Assembly (NCBI GenBank): GCA_911728455.2
Contig: OU452219.1
Coordinates: forward strand, 16,334,397-16,398,396
Reading direction: 5' to 3'
Source of the DNA: Marthasterias glacialis
Taxonomy: Eukaryota > Echinodermata > Asteroidea > Forcipulatida > Asteriidae
Length of the DNA stretch: 64,000 nt
Positions 25,679-36,280 of the stretch are shown here, piece by piece. The notes under the pieces are model-generated. The model did no database searches. It saw nothing but the letters and a program-made list of their open reading frames with translations, and had not been told where the DNA came from. Both the position numbers and the translations under genes were made by a program. Numbering within the stretch: position 1 is the first letter of the stretch; every line of letters begins with the position of its first letter.

Positions 25679-28099
25679 ATGGAGGAAGAAAACGTTCTTT
25701 CTTCATGCCCTAACTGTAAGCAAACTCCAACAGCATGTTTTGTTATATAGTTCTGTTGGATTGAGTACTGCACCAGTTGGCTGAATATGCTTTACATGGG
25801 ATCAGGCATACCAACATAATCAGAGTCCAAAAGTTTGGGTGTTGAGTTACCATATGGTGTTGGATTTTTTAAAGAGTGAAGAAGGATCCTAGTAAATTGC
25901 CCTCAAGTAAAAGGTTAACTGGACATGGCTAGGATCTGTCCTATATCAGTCTTCCATTTTATAGTTAATTTCATAATACGAAATCAATAAAACATAAACC
26001 CTAGTTATTTATTGACCTTGTTGGTCCACAATCGACAGAAGGCCACAATATCCATGACAGGAGCTACGTTTAATGGCTCCTTGAATTTGGTCAATCTCTT
26101 AGTCTTACATACATGTACAGCACAAAATGTAGCCTATGGTAGTTAGCAGCATCATAGCCCGCCAATCTCGCTTGAATATTATAAATACATGATAACGATG
26201 TTGACAGTCTCGTCTACCTATATCACATAATCACTATTAGCATAATACAGCATTTGGTAATACCCATGGGCCGTCACGATTAATCAAGCTATATCTGGTT
26301 CCCTGACTTCCCTCATGTTTTTTATTGACTCACTAATTGTGGGAAAGCTCAAAGAAAAGAAAACGGGAGAGCAAGCTTATTCCAATTCTATGCCCCCAAA
26401 AAAATTTGGCCAATTCTGAAAAAAAGCAAGCCAAGAGCAAGACTTTCACTTTCCATTAAGTTTAGAGGAAACCCATAGAAGACAGTTTTAATTTAAAGAT
26501 TGTGATTATATGGCATCCTTCTGGTCGATAGAAACAAGGTTGTTTACTGTCAAAACCTAATTTGGAATTATTAAGTGAATGTGGAGTGACTTGTCGGTAG
26601 ATTTTTTGGTCTTGCCGTTATGTTGGTAGCAGTAGGTAATTAGTACTTGCAGGCCCACATGTATGCTACATGTATTATACCCCAATAATGTTAGTAATGC
26701 CACGGACATTCACTTGGCCCCGGAGCCTAGGCACAGGGCAAATCTGCTTCATATCCTAACTGGATCGGAAGTGGATTGGCCCTACAATGGGGCTAGCATT
26801 CAATCGGACCCTGCATTTGCTAGGTGATGACCAAAATACTCAGACCACTTTTGACCTCCATGGTAGCTGCGATAATTGTAGCTCTTTGTCACGACACTTA
26901 ATTAATCCTAAAAGTTACAACAGACTAGGTGTTAAAATTTGGCAAATTTTATCAATGATCCGACCGAGGAGTCGGTCTACACTATTACCACGACACCCAG
27001 ACATGAAATAGGATTGTTCCCCTCAGTGAGGAGTGCACAGATCTATGCTATCTTCAAATCAACTGTGATAGAACTAGGGTTGAGACATTTAACCATTTAA
27101 CTGGAAAACAAACGTTAAAACCGTTTCAAAATTTTGTAAATGTTTAAACGAAACCAACAGTAAAAAAAAACTTGGCCTTCCTTTCGGCATGCCTGTAGAG
27201 AACTATTTTCTACTGCTTTGTTTTGTAACAATTAGTAATAATGATAATAATACTTTTGAACGACCATGGTGAGCACACTCCTAGCCTACACAAAAACGTA
27301 GTGTTACTTTCTATTTTCTTTACAATTTTAGCCCCAGATAGACAGATTGATTGACATCCATTTTGTTGGTCTGAAATGTATCTTAATCCACTGCAATTTG
27401 TAATAATACACAGTTTCAAAATAAAATGATCGTGAATACAATTAATGCCTTTTATTTCATCTTTGATATAATTATTGTGAAGCCATGCGATTTTCCAGCA
27501 ATTTTGTTGAGACTTTGTCATAATTTGGACAATTTATTGGAACAGGGTATCCACATTCATATTAAATCCACTTTATCACAGCAAATAAACATATATCTTG
27601 CTGGGGCGCTAGTATGATCGATGAAGTCAAAATCTCAAAAAGGAGTACAGCGCCCCAGTTACTGGGTCTGCGTTTATACATTGTTTCTGCGCATTGGGGC
27701 GGATTTCTATCCCTTAAAAAAAAAAGCATCCCACACCTCGAATGGTCTTTGGGCCTTGTGATGGGTGAATTGCATAAAAAAAAATATTAAAAAATAAAAT
27801 AAAAATAACCATCCGGTCTATGACTGTCTGGTATTGGGACAATAAACTTGACAAGGGTTATGATTATCACATTCACAACTACCACTTCCATTGCCATGCC
27901 ATGGTTGGATGCTCAGAGTCAAGACTAGCAATGTCTGTATGATTGAAATGTACCGTGAATGTTCCATTCGTTTGAAGTGTACAGAACACTGAACAGTCAG
28001 TATCGTATCTACCGTCAGTCAGTCAGTGAATGTTGTCAATGTCAGACAGTTTGTGGGTTATTTTATGTCAATATGTCCAAAGAGATAGTTACTATTCAT
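25679..28099. other. Non-coding stretch
   Basis: No exon recognised. A short inverted pair GGGGCGCTAGTA / TACAGCGCCCC at 27603-27656 could be a tiny foldback element. Confidence 0.45.
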
Positions 28100-28220
28100 C
28101 CTGTTGGTGAGTGATGACGTTTTGGAGACGTAAGTAACAAATGTTCATGTACATGTGTGTATACCATTCGATTACATTGCACTTTTAGTTACGGCTCCAA
28201 AACGTCATCACTTACCAACA
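28100..28220. mobile_element. MITE, GTGATGACGTTTTGGAG ends (copy 1)
   Basis: Left end CCTGTTGGTGAGTGATGACG and right end CTCCAAAACGTCATCACTTA then CCAACA are inverted. A second copy lies at 56533-56653. Confidence 0.75.
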
Positions 28221-28399
28221 ATCACTCAGTCCAGGATAGGCATGTTGTTTATGTAGGCGTACTAATTTTATTTAGTCTTTAAGTTTTTACTAGTCAAAAT
28301 TTAGTAGAACAGACAAGGAACGGAAGGAACAACTCCTGCTATTTAACATTATTAATTTTCTTCAAAACAAACCTCAATAAAATACATTTAAATTCTTAC

Positions 28400-28648
28400 C
28401 AAGTAGATGCTATTTGTAAAGGATTTGTACAGACCAAGGCGGATTCCAGTTCTACCACCAGTACCACATCAACAATGTTCCACTTAACATTGAAAACTAC
28501 CGATGAAACACACACACACACGCACGGACATACGGAATTTTCGCTGGCTTTCACAAAAGTAATCGCACACAACCGCAACCTGCGGGTACCTACCATTTTC
28601 ATCATCCCGAAATCGAGTGGCTCCTAGTGCCATTATCGTTTATTTAAA
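28400..28648 (-). other. Possible upstream exon on - strand (5' exon of SAMD4 or an unrecognised gene)
   Basis: The - strand reads ACTTG then GTAAGAAT at 28400/28399, a strong donor, at the end of a long open frame. Within it, ATGGCACTAGGAGCC (start near 28632) is in a fair initiation context but stops after about 40 codons, and another donor-like GTAGGT lies near 28590. I recognise no protein. It is upstream of, and on the same strand as, the SAMD4 coding exon, so a noncoding 5' exon is possible. A (CA)n run near 28508 weakens the case for coding. Confidence 0.2.
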
Positions 28649-28835
28649 GCACGGAAGAGTTTGTTTCTCCAGACTACTAATATTTTACAATCGTCGTCAA
28701 CAGTAGAGGTCGCTCTACAGTTTTAGGTCGTCGGTGTAAAGATCACAGACATAAAGAACCTAAAGATGAACGAACTACTGTCCACCCATTATTACCGGGT
28801 TGCTACTTTCATGTCATTTCTCTTGGCTACTGACC

Positions 28836-29066
28836 TAGCCTTTCGTCAAGGCCTTCGTGGCTTGGACACCTGTGTAGCCGCGAAGACCAAGTCAATGCGC
28901 GCGACGAAAGGAACAACTCCTGCAATTTAATATCATGAATTTTCTTCAAAACAAATATCAATCAAATACATTTAAATCGCCACTCGAACGATCGTGCTCG
29001 CCGACTTGTATTGGTATTTGCGGCTACTATAGCTGTTCAAGCCACGAAGGCCTTGACGAAAGGCTA
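28836..29066. mobile_element. MITE, TAGCCTTTCGTCAAGG ends, about 48-bp TIRs (copy 1)
   Basis: Begins TAGCCTTTCGTCAAGGCCTT then CGTGGCTTGGACA and ends with the inverted GCCACGAAGGCCTTGACGAA AGGCTA. Colinear ends with 46073-46456. Confidence 0.82.
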
Positions 29067-29849
29067 CCACTGACCCACCGGCCCCGAGACCCACCGGCTT
29101 CAACATATAGCAAGGACCTTAGTGATCTACGGTCTCAAAAACCCACCGGTCTCATCAAAAGACCCACTTGTTTCCTTTGGTTAAAACTGCGCACTGGGGC
29201 CGAGGCAACTACATCATTAGTTGACCGAAACGAACTCTTGATGGACCCGCCCAAATTTCACATTGGGAGTTATTCTCCCATTTATGCCATGGGAATCTAT
29301 GCAGCACTGTTCACCCAAATACTGAATAGGCATGTAATATTGTTTTCTGTTTAAAACTTTGACACGAGGTAGGGGGGCTACCATTTTCACCAACGTGCAG
29401 ATGTGATCTTGTCAGCACTTGTATCCACGTGTAGACAGTATGCCTGGAAAATTGGGGTTGGGGTAGGGGTGGACATGACCACATAAATTCAGTAGGCCTA
29501 TTACATCAACAGATAACCGTTCACTTTGTCCTGGTGCAAGTAACTAGAACGTCTTGCACCAAGACTAGTCCACTCTTTAAACTCAAGAGAGTTTCACTCA
29601 AGCTTCGGGTAACGTCCGCAAAGACAGGTTCCACTGACAACTGGCATACCGATTTTGTACACAAAGGCATGGTGGCTAGCTTTGATCAAGGCGCGCCGGT
29701 CGGCCGGTGATTATTGCGTATCGTCCTTACGGACTCCGTGTGTGGATAACTCGGGGCTAAGGAAAGGCGCAAAGACAGCCTTGGTCAAGACAGGCTTTCA
29801 ACTCCCCCTCTTGACCAAGTCACTGACCCCAGTTGATTGACACATCCAC

Positions 29850-30535
29850 TATAGGATGAGTACATGGTCCAACCAGAGTCCTTGCTGTATGGTCCACCCT
29901 AGCTTTGGCATGGAAGGCCCATCTCGGCATGAAGCGAGTGTGGAGAGGCACCGTGGGGAGCCTGGTCCCACCGACGACATAAAGACCGTCTGCTCGTTCG
30001 TGGCTAGTTGATTCTGTACTTCAGTATGGAGCTGAGACGTGGACTCCGACAGCAAAGCAAGAGAGCACTTGACGGCATCTACACGCCCAGAATGCTACGG
30101 GTGGCACTCGACGTCAATAGCACTTGACGGCATCTACACGCCCAGAATTCTACGGGTGGCACTCAACGTCAATTGGGAAGACAGCGTGCCCAACATCCCG
30201 GTCATGTGACGCCCCGCCCATCCAGAGTAGGCCCATGTCAAGGTCAGGGAGCGGAGGATGAGGCTAGCTTGCCACTGTGTGCCTCATCCATAGCTTAGTG
30301 TGTGCATACTAGTACTGTGGGGATCCGTCGATGGAGCTAGGAGCAGGGGCAAGAGGAGACTCTCCTACCAGTATTTCGACCAGCTGAAAAGAAGGACGCA
30401 GCGCAACAAGAAACCAACGGAGCCGAGGACGCTGATGCTGAGCTGGGATGTGTGGAAGGTGACCATCAGAAAATCGAGATTGGCGTCGGCTGAAGACGAG
30501 CTTTTTTGCATACTACTTCACAGGACTCCCTAAAG
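29850..30535 (+). pseudogene. LINE reverse-transcriptase C-terminal fragment, + strand
   Basis: Broken frames read STLALAWKAHLGMKRVW, then LVDSVLQYGAETWTPTAK, then LDGIYTPRMLRVALDV, then VLWGSVDGARSRGKRRLSYQ, ending in DVWKVTIRKSRLASAED. This is the tail of a non-LTR retrotransposon polymerase (the YGAETW motif and a basic RSRGK stretch are typical). Stops and frameshifts make it dead. A 55-bp piece is tandemly duplicated at 30064-30173. The coding content and GC are higher than in the surroundings. Confidence 0.75.
30064..30173. repeat. 55-bp tandem duplication inside LINE fragment
   Basis: The block from AGCACTTGACGGCATCTACA to GACGTCAAT occurs at 30064-30118 and at 30119-30173 with only two or three differences, so the duplication is recent relative to the decay of the element. 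Confidence 0.9.
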
Positions 30536-30544
30536 GGCACCTAA

Positions 30545-31860
30545 AGAAGTGCTAGATCTCCCCAAATACATGGGAGGACGAAGCAAGAAATCGGGCTTGC
30601 CATCCAGTTGTGATTAATATTCTTCGCATTTCGTTTTCTTGGAAGTTTGTCTTGAAGGGAGAACTGTTGGTCGAGGTAGATGTTTTCGTCAACCTGTTCT
30701 GTTTCTATTCCATGTATTAGTATGTGCTTTGGAATGGTTGCTGGTCCTGCCATGACCTTTTCTTGTTCCGATTTATTTTGAGTCCAGTAATCCTGCCTGT
30801 TGCATCCAGTTCCTGCAGCATGTCATTGTCTCTAAATCGTTGAGGTTATCTGCTATCATATACATAATGTGTCGTCTGCGATGACTCAAACTTTCCTTGA
30901 AAAAAATGCTTAGTGGTTTCACTGAAAAAGCACCCGACCGATAGCTTAGTAAATTAATAAACATTTCTCCAAATCCCTACCAAGGCAACACCAACGTCCG
31001 TACACGCCCGTACATGTAACCTTCACCATGTCCCTTTACTCGTTATCTCAGCATTGTTCTGTTTTGTCCATTACCATCCCCCCACTTATCACAACAAATT
31101 TACGCCACTGGTTTCCCAATTTAGTGTTTACAAATTCCTCTATAGGCATGCTGTGAATAGCTTTGGTGAGCCTGTGTGTCCTAGCTGTTGAACTCCCTTT
31201 TTGAAATCATTACTTTCTCGCTGTCTTTGTACATTTTGACAATGTATAGCAGTCGGAGGAATAAAGTCTCTGTTTGTAGATCTTGATATATGTATTGTTG
31301 ATTTCCTGGTCATCAAGTGAATTCAACGCTATCATGGTTTCAACAGAATCAAATGCCTTTTCATAATCCAAGAATACTATACGCATAGTGGTATGTTGTA
31401 TTATTGACATTTCTCTTTCAACTGATTGATGGTGTAGACGTGATTCATTGTTGGAAACCCCCTTCGGAAGCCTGTCTGTTTTCTTGGTTGGCTAGTATCC
31501 AGGGTGTCTTCTAATCTGTTGGGATGATCGTCGTGTATAGTTTGTACAAGATTGGAGGGAGGCTGATGGGTCTCTGTAGTTCTTCACTTAAGTCTCGCTT
31601 GTCCCCCTTTTTGTGCAGGATGATCGTGGTAGCTTCTTTCCATTGAAGTGGTATCCTCCCCCCGTTTGCGTACACCAAGTAAGGTATATGTAAATCTGCG
31701 AACATTATGTTTTTCTTTCTTACCAATGTCGAACAGACATGCAGTTGACGGAACAGCGCCCGCTGTTGTTCGATGGTTCGTTTTAAGATGGATGGGAGAA
31801 TCGCCAGTCGAGTGATGAACAATAACGTCTTGCACCAAGACTAGACAAAGATCAGACATT
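30545..31860 (-). pseudogene. LINE reverse transcriptase fragment, - strand
   Basis: Pieces in order on the - strand: IPLQWKEATTIILHKKGDKR and PISLPPILYKLYTTII (fingers), QTGFRRGFPTMNHVYTINQL, RIVFLDYEKAFDSVE (motif with the first catalytic Asp), a degraded ADD motif near 30900 (IADDTLC), then MAGPATIPKHILIHGIETEQ and VDENIYLDQQFSLQDK. This is a non-LTR retrotransposon polymerase, different from the + strand fragment next to it. Stops, frameshifts and an inserted G-rich fragment near 31080 show it is inactive. Confidence 0.8.
31075..31115 (-). repeat. AGTGGCGT...G-run fragment inside LINE
   Basis: CCAGTGGCGTAAATTTGTTG then TGATAAGTGGGGGGATGG on the - strand, in a place where RT sequence is expected. 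Confidence 0.35.
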
Positions 31861-32451
31861 AATGTGGACTTGTGACTGCTTCGCTGGTGGATCGGAGGGA
31901 GGAGAGAAACGTACGGGACGTGAGTGTGATGTTTGAGGGAGGATCAATCATTCAGTGTCGCGGAAAATTACGTAATTTTAATATAATACTAATATTCATA
32001 CATTCGTCGTCAATAGTTGTTTTCTTCTGATCATCTACTCTAGTTAGGTTACATCATGTAATTGTGAGAAGCTGCAGCTACCTAGCATTACTATTAGTTT
32101 CTAGTTAAGCAGAACGATATCCACTGAGTGATTGAGAGTGAGACGATGTTTTGTGTTCCAAATCCTATTTTCTAATCAGTTCTGCAAAACGACCGACGTT
32201 ATCGTTGAAAGGGACAAACCACATCGATCGTACACACGGTACATCTCCACTCCAGCTAGACAGACTCCCGGTCGGCGTGTACTTTGGCTGGTGACTACCG
32301 GTAACTCAACTGTTGCTTGTACAGTGTCGTCAATACGTATCACTATCGGGTCCAGGGACGTTTCTGGCTTCTGCTTACAAGACAACCATCCATCCATCCA
32401 CGTGTATGTACAAAAACAAGGTGGTGTATTTCGGCAAAAATGCTGTATCTC
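31861..32451. other. GCH1 upstream region with raised CpG; no confirmed exon
   Basis: More CG dinucleotides than the flanks (CGACCGACGTTATCG, CCCGGTCGGCG). A 137-codon open frame (32132-32545) has no family resemblance and runs into a hairpin transposon, so I do not call it. It could hold the GCH1 promoter or a noncoding first exon. Confidence 0.3.
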
Positions 32452-32532
32452 TAGTTGCGATGATCGTAACCCTTCATCCTCCCGGAGTTTGAAGACCGTC
32501 GTCAGGATGGAGGGTTATGATCATTGCAACTA
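32452..32532. mobile_element. 81-bp MITE with perfect 9-bp target duplication
   Basis: Arms of about 28 bp (TAGTTGCGATGATCGTAACC / GGTTATGATCATTGCAACTA) with three mismatches. CTGTATCTC flanks it exactly at 32443-32451 and 32533-32541. A 9-bp duplication with long inverted ends fits a Mutator-like miniature element. Confidence 0.82.
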
Positions 32533-32946
32533 CTGTATCTCATGATCTGACCTTAGACTACCATTCCGTGTCAAATCAATCAATACAATAGCCGAAAAAT
32601 TGGTGGTACGGATCACCTCTCAGATTTGGCTGAATTTTAGTTCTAACATTCATCTAGGGGTAGACCCACCAGTAACTGGGGCCCCAACTCATTTAAAAAT
32701 GTTATGGCAAGGCTCCAAAGTTGGTTCCGGACAGAATATATCGAAACAATACTAAAATTTACGGTGACCTTTGACCTTGTCAACACGTATCCTCCATCAT
32801 TAAACTTACACCATTTTTAAATACAAGTCTAATCTACTTCTGGGCCAAATTTCGTTTTGGAGACTCTTCTCCTTCATGGTGAGGCATTATTTTGAAATCG
32901 GGATATTTTCCCGAGTCAGAGCTTTGCACAACGGTATGTTATTAAA

Positions 32947-33047
32947 GTTATCACACTAGCGCGAGTGGAATACGGGAAAATAAAGCACTTCTGCATGCAG
33001 GCCTTGTGAGATATTTTCCCGTATTCCTCTTGCGCTAGTGTGATAAC
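32947..33047. mobile_element. Foldback element, 36-bp arms
   Basis: GTTATCACACTAGCGCGAGT then GGAATACGGGAAAATA at 32947-32982 is repeated inverted at 33012-33047 with two mismatches; 29-base loop. Confidence 0.85.
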
Positions 33048-33955
33048 AAATTTATCTTCCAGTCAACTTCATACTGCCTCATGAAAACATACAATAAAAA
33101 TTAATACAAATCAAAATGACACGCGCGAAGTTTAAAAGTTTAGAGCGTTATTTGATGAAGAGCAGCACACGCAACGCGCCAAGTTTAGAACATCACTTTG
33201 CACTGTCCGTATTCGGAGCGTGACGCATAATACTCTAAATACGCAGAGTTCAATATAGACTACTGGGAGTATGATATGGTTTATTATCAGTCCTGTCGAG
33301 CAATCTGATTGAAGGATTTGCACGTAATACTGGAAGATAAATTATATTGTCTCTATTTATCCCAAAGTGTTGTCATACTCATGACAGTTGAACCACTTTT
33401 GTTAGAAAGTAATGATAAATTTTGACCTTAAAGGTGTTTTTATGTATTATTTGACTGCACAAAAATGGCACATTGTTTAACTTGACACTTAATTGGGCAC
33501 AGGATAACTGGCCATTATGACATCAACAATATTTGAAATTCAGATCTTAGATATTGTACTGTACCATTTACTGCAATGCTTTGTCCTCAATAGTTCAATT
33601 CTCCCCTTCTATTTGATATTAGGAAGCAATGCCATAATGCGATCATTGTCTGGAATTCCCAATTCCAGACCTTAGTCCTTTTGTTATAAGAAGACACTCC
33701 ATTTCAACACAAACTCCAATGAAATATGTGGCATAAAGGATAATAGTCGTCGTTGATCTGGAGGTTGCTATGCAAAAGCTTGACATAAAAAATGTGCATA
33801 GCAACACAGGGTACCATATGTTGTACCAGACAGCAGTTAAATCTTACTTGCAGCTTGTGACATCAAGTCATAACTTGTTGTGTGACACACAATTGTTAAC
33901 AATGTATACATGTACAAGGTAATTTTATGGGGGCACATGTGTTAAACTGGACCAG

Positions 33956-34090
33956 TGGTGGATTTCACAAAGCGCTAGGACTAGTCTTATAGGCCTATCA
34001 AGTTAAGATGAGTAAATAGTCCTAACTTATATGACTTGTCATAAGTTAGGACTAGTCCTAAGTAAGGACCAGTTTGTGAAATCCACCCCA
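33956..34090. mobile_element. MITE, GTGGATTTCACAAAGC ends (copy 1)
   Basis: Left end TGGTGGATTTCACAAAGCGC with CTAGGACTAGTCTTA; right end TAGGACTAGTCCTAA and TTTGTGAAATCCACCCCA. Colinear with 37961-38089. Confidence 0.85.
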
Positions 34091-34684
34091 GATTTGTTTG
34101 TAGAGGACCACAACCAAAATGAGAAAAAAAAGACTTTCTACACTGTTTAATATTAAAAGTGTTTTTTATTTGAACAAGCATTAAGAAAAGATTGATTTAA
34201 TTTATCTGCTCGGCAAATTTTACTTCGATACACATAACTAAAACAAATTTATCAGACTCAAAGTCAACTATTGAACATTGTTTTTTTATTGAAGGTACAA
34301 TGTATTACACAGCGAGGTGTTACTTTTTACGATTGAAAAAAGCATGGCCCCCCGGACGTGTCTGGTCTGGAGTTTACATGCCCTTTGCTAAAATGACTGG
34401 CCATGGGCCTGTGGTCCAGTGTTAGTTTTAAGCCCTGAGTACCCTAAGATTAATCCTTGTGAATAAATAATAATGAAATGAAAAGCTGATATTGCAAACT
34501 GCTTACCAACAATATGCAAAATGCAAAAAGTGGTAATTGGCCTCGCCCTAGAAGAGTCTTCCTCAAAAGGCATTTGAGAAAGCCTCTGCTAGAGCAGAAA
34601 CAAAGGGTCATCACAACTCTTTCCTTGTGTAAATGAAGTACATCGTAGATCGTACAAGTTTTTTGTTGGACTGTACTGTGTTAA

Positions 34685-35235
34685 TAGACCGATTGCGCGA
34701 CCCGTGTCACGTGACCTATTGTGAGTATTAAATGTAAAGAAACAAGACTTCCTTCATAGGCAAGTGCGATACGGTACACGATGATTGTTGCATTTGTTTT
34801 AATGGATTGAGGCTTTTCTTTCTCAAAATCTTTGAAAATTATTCCAGAGTTTGTACCAGAGACCTTCGAGTAGCTGAATAAAGCCAGTATGGACAGTTCC
34901 AGCAAGTCTTGCAAATTGTACAAGTAACGTATAAATGTGCACGATGTGAACTAGTGCACGACGGAATGCTTGGGCCAGACGACCGCGATCACACACTTTT
35001 CAGCACAAGAATTTCACAGTTTGAAGCTGAAGCATGCAAAGAAATTGCTTTTCAAAACTGTGTGATTCCTTTGCCTATTTGAAATTTCTCAAGGCTAGGT
35101 ATAAATGCTCACTTTTCCAACATTCTGTACCCTTTTTTTGCAGTGATTTAGGCCTACATTACACACAAATTAACAAGCTGGTGGCTACATAGTCATCCGA
35201 CGCTGGTAGTGCATAACTCAAAATAAACCTCTTAT
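34685..35235. repeat. 550-bp dispersed repeat upstream of GCH1 (copy 1)
   Basis: Colinear with 63480-64000. Shared blocks include CACGTGACCTATTGTG, ATGATTGTTGCATTTGTTT, AATTGTACAAGTAAC, GCGATCACACACTTTTC, GCAGTGATTTAGGCCTACAT and GTGCATAACTCAAAATAAAC. Both copies keep the palindrome GTCACGTGAC (34706-34715). The weakly similar - strand frames in the two copies (DLLELS, KDFEKEKP) may be remnants of coding or chance. Confidence 0.85.
34706..34715. promoter_or_regulatory. GTCACGTGAC E-box palindrome, 1.2 kb upstream of GCH1 start
   Basis: The 10-bp palindrome matches the extended E-box bound by bHLH-Zip factors of the MITF/TFE/USF type. It is carried by the dispersed repeat and is also intact at 63501-63510. 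Function is inference only. Confidence 0.3.
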
Positions 35236-35854
35236 CAATATCACAACATACAACTTTAATAAAAGGGCTTAGTAACTGTGTTATTGTTACCAAAAGCCAA
35301 CTTTTGGTGTGACACTGTGGGCCACGGCATGTATTTGCAAGTAGTTTGCCATCAGCTCAGATGACGTAGTACAATAGGTACCATGATGACATGTAAAGGT
35401 TGGTCGCGCAATCAGTTTATTGTACCTTTTCAGTAATAACACCCATGATGTGTACTTGGTAAACAATCAACAGTACAAGGTACTTGCCTTAAAACTACTG
35501 TAACTTCACACACAGTAGTATCTCTGAGTAATTTACATACTATTACACAAGTCCTTTGATGTGATTGGTCAGGTTTTTTGTGCGTGTGGTTGGTGACCAT
35601 GCAAGCATAAGGAGCATCTGCATACCAATGTGCTACCGACCAATGAAGCCCTTGATCAAAACCTGGCATTACGACAGGTATTAACAGCTACACTTTACTG
35701 AGAACAGGGTTGTTTAAGAGTAGGCAGTACTGTATGTTGACTTTGCTTTGCCATTTTTTTATTGAATTAGCTATGCACAGATTGCAGAAAACTTAGGAAA
35801 TGTTTGTTTAAACACTTAATCTATGATTGCAACATTTCATTGATTTTGATCTCG

Positions 35855-35876
35855 TTTTCCCTTCTATTGTTAACAG
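35855..35876 (+). promoter_or_regulatory. Candidate 3' splice site before GCH1 start codon
   Basis: A pyrimidine-rich run ending TAACAG, directly before sequence that stays open into the GCH1 start at 35908. It suggests a 5' noncoding exon further upstream. I could not identify its donor with confidence; GACAG followed by GTATTA at about 35672-35678 is one weak candidate. Confidence 0.45.
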
Positions 35877-35907
35877 TTATTCCTATCAGATCCTGCAAAG
35901 AAGTGTT

Positions 35908-36280
35908 ATGTCTACCAACTCGTCAAACTCACAGACATTAAGTCTGAACAATGGATTCCCAAACGAGGATGCCAAACTCAAATTGGGCGGTACTAGCCCA
36001 TATGCCACTCATCACAGTGGGGGAGGCGAGGGTGATCTTATGACGTTAGTGTCGGGGAGCCAGCCCTCTACTAGCAGTTCATCCACACCTTTGGAGAAGA
36101 CGCCCTTGTATCGTGATCCATTAGATGCAAAGGCAATGTTACCTGGAATGATGCAAGCGTATAAGTCACTCATCTTAAGTGTTGGGGAGGACCCTGATAG
36201 ACAAGGATTGGAGAAGACACCAGAAAGAGCTGCCAAGGCACTATTGTACTTCACCAAAGGGTACGAACAGAAAATTCCAG
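35908..36280 (+). CDS. GCH1: GCH1 coding exon 1
   Basis: Encodes residues 1-124 plus the first base of codon 125. It holds the variable N-terminus (Ser-rich stretch [11 protein letters not shown]) and the start of the enzyme fold ([20 protein letters not shown]). The exon ends AAAATTCCAG before a GTTAGC donor, phase 1. A pyrimidine tract and TAACAG at 35855-35876 suggest that the transcript exon begins at 35877, so at least one noncoding exon probably lies upstream. The motif NNGFPNED near residue 14 resembles the start region of vertebrate GCH1, which supports this ATG. Confidence 0.92.

Noticed and set aside
28935-29354. 139-codon + strand frame
   Set aside because: It begins inside a MITE terminal repeat and continues into unrelated sequence; no family match.
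32132-32545. 137-codon + strand frame upstream of GCH1
   Set aside because: No recognisable domain, and its last 30 codons are the hairpin transposon and its target duplication.
35827-35907. Extra 27 N-terminal residues for GCH1
   Set aside because: Most of this stretch is a pyrimidine-rich acceptor region; kept only as an alternative start.
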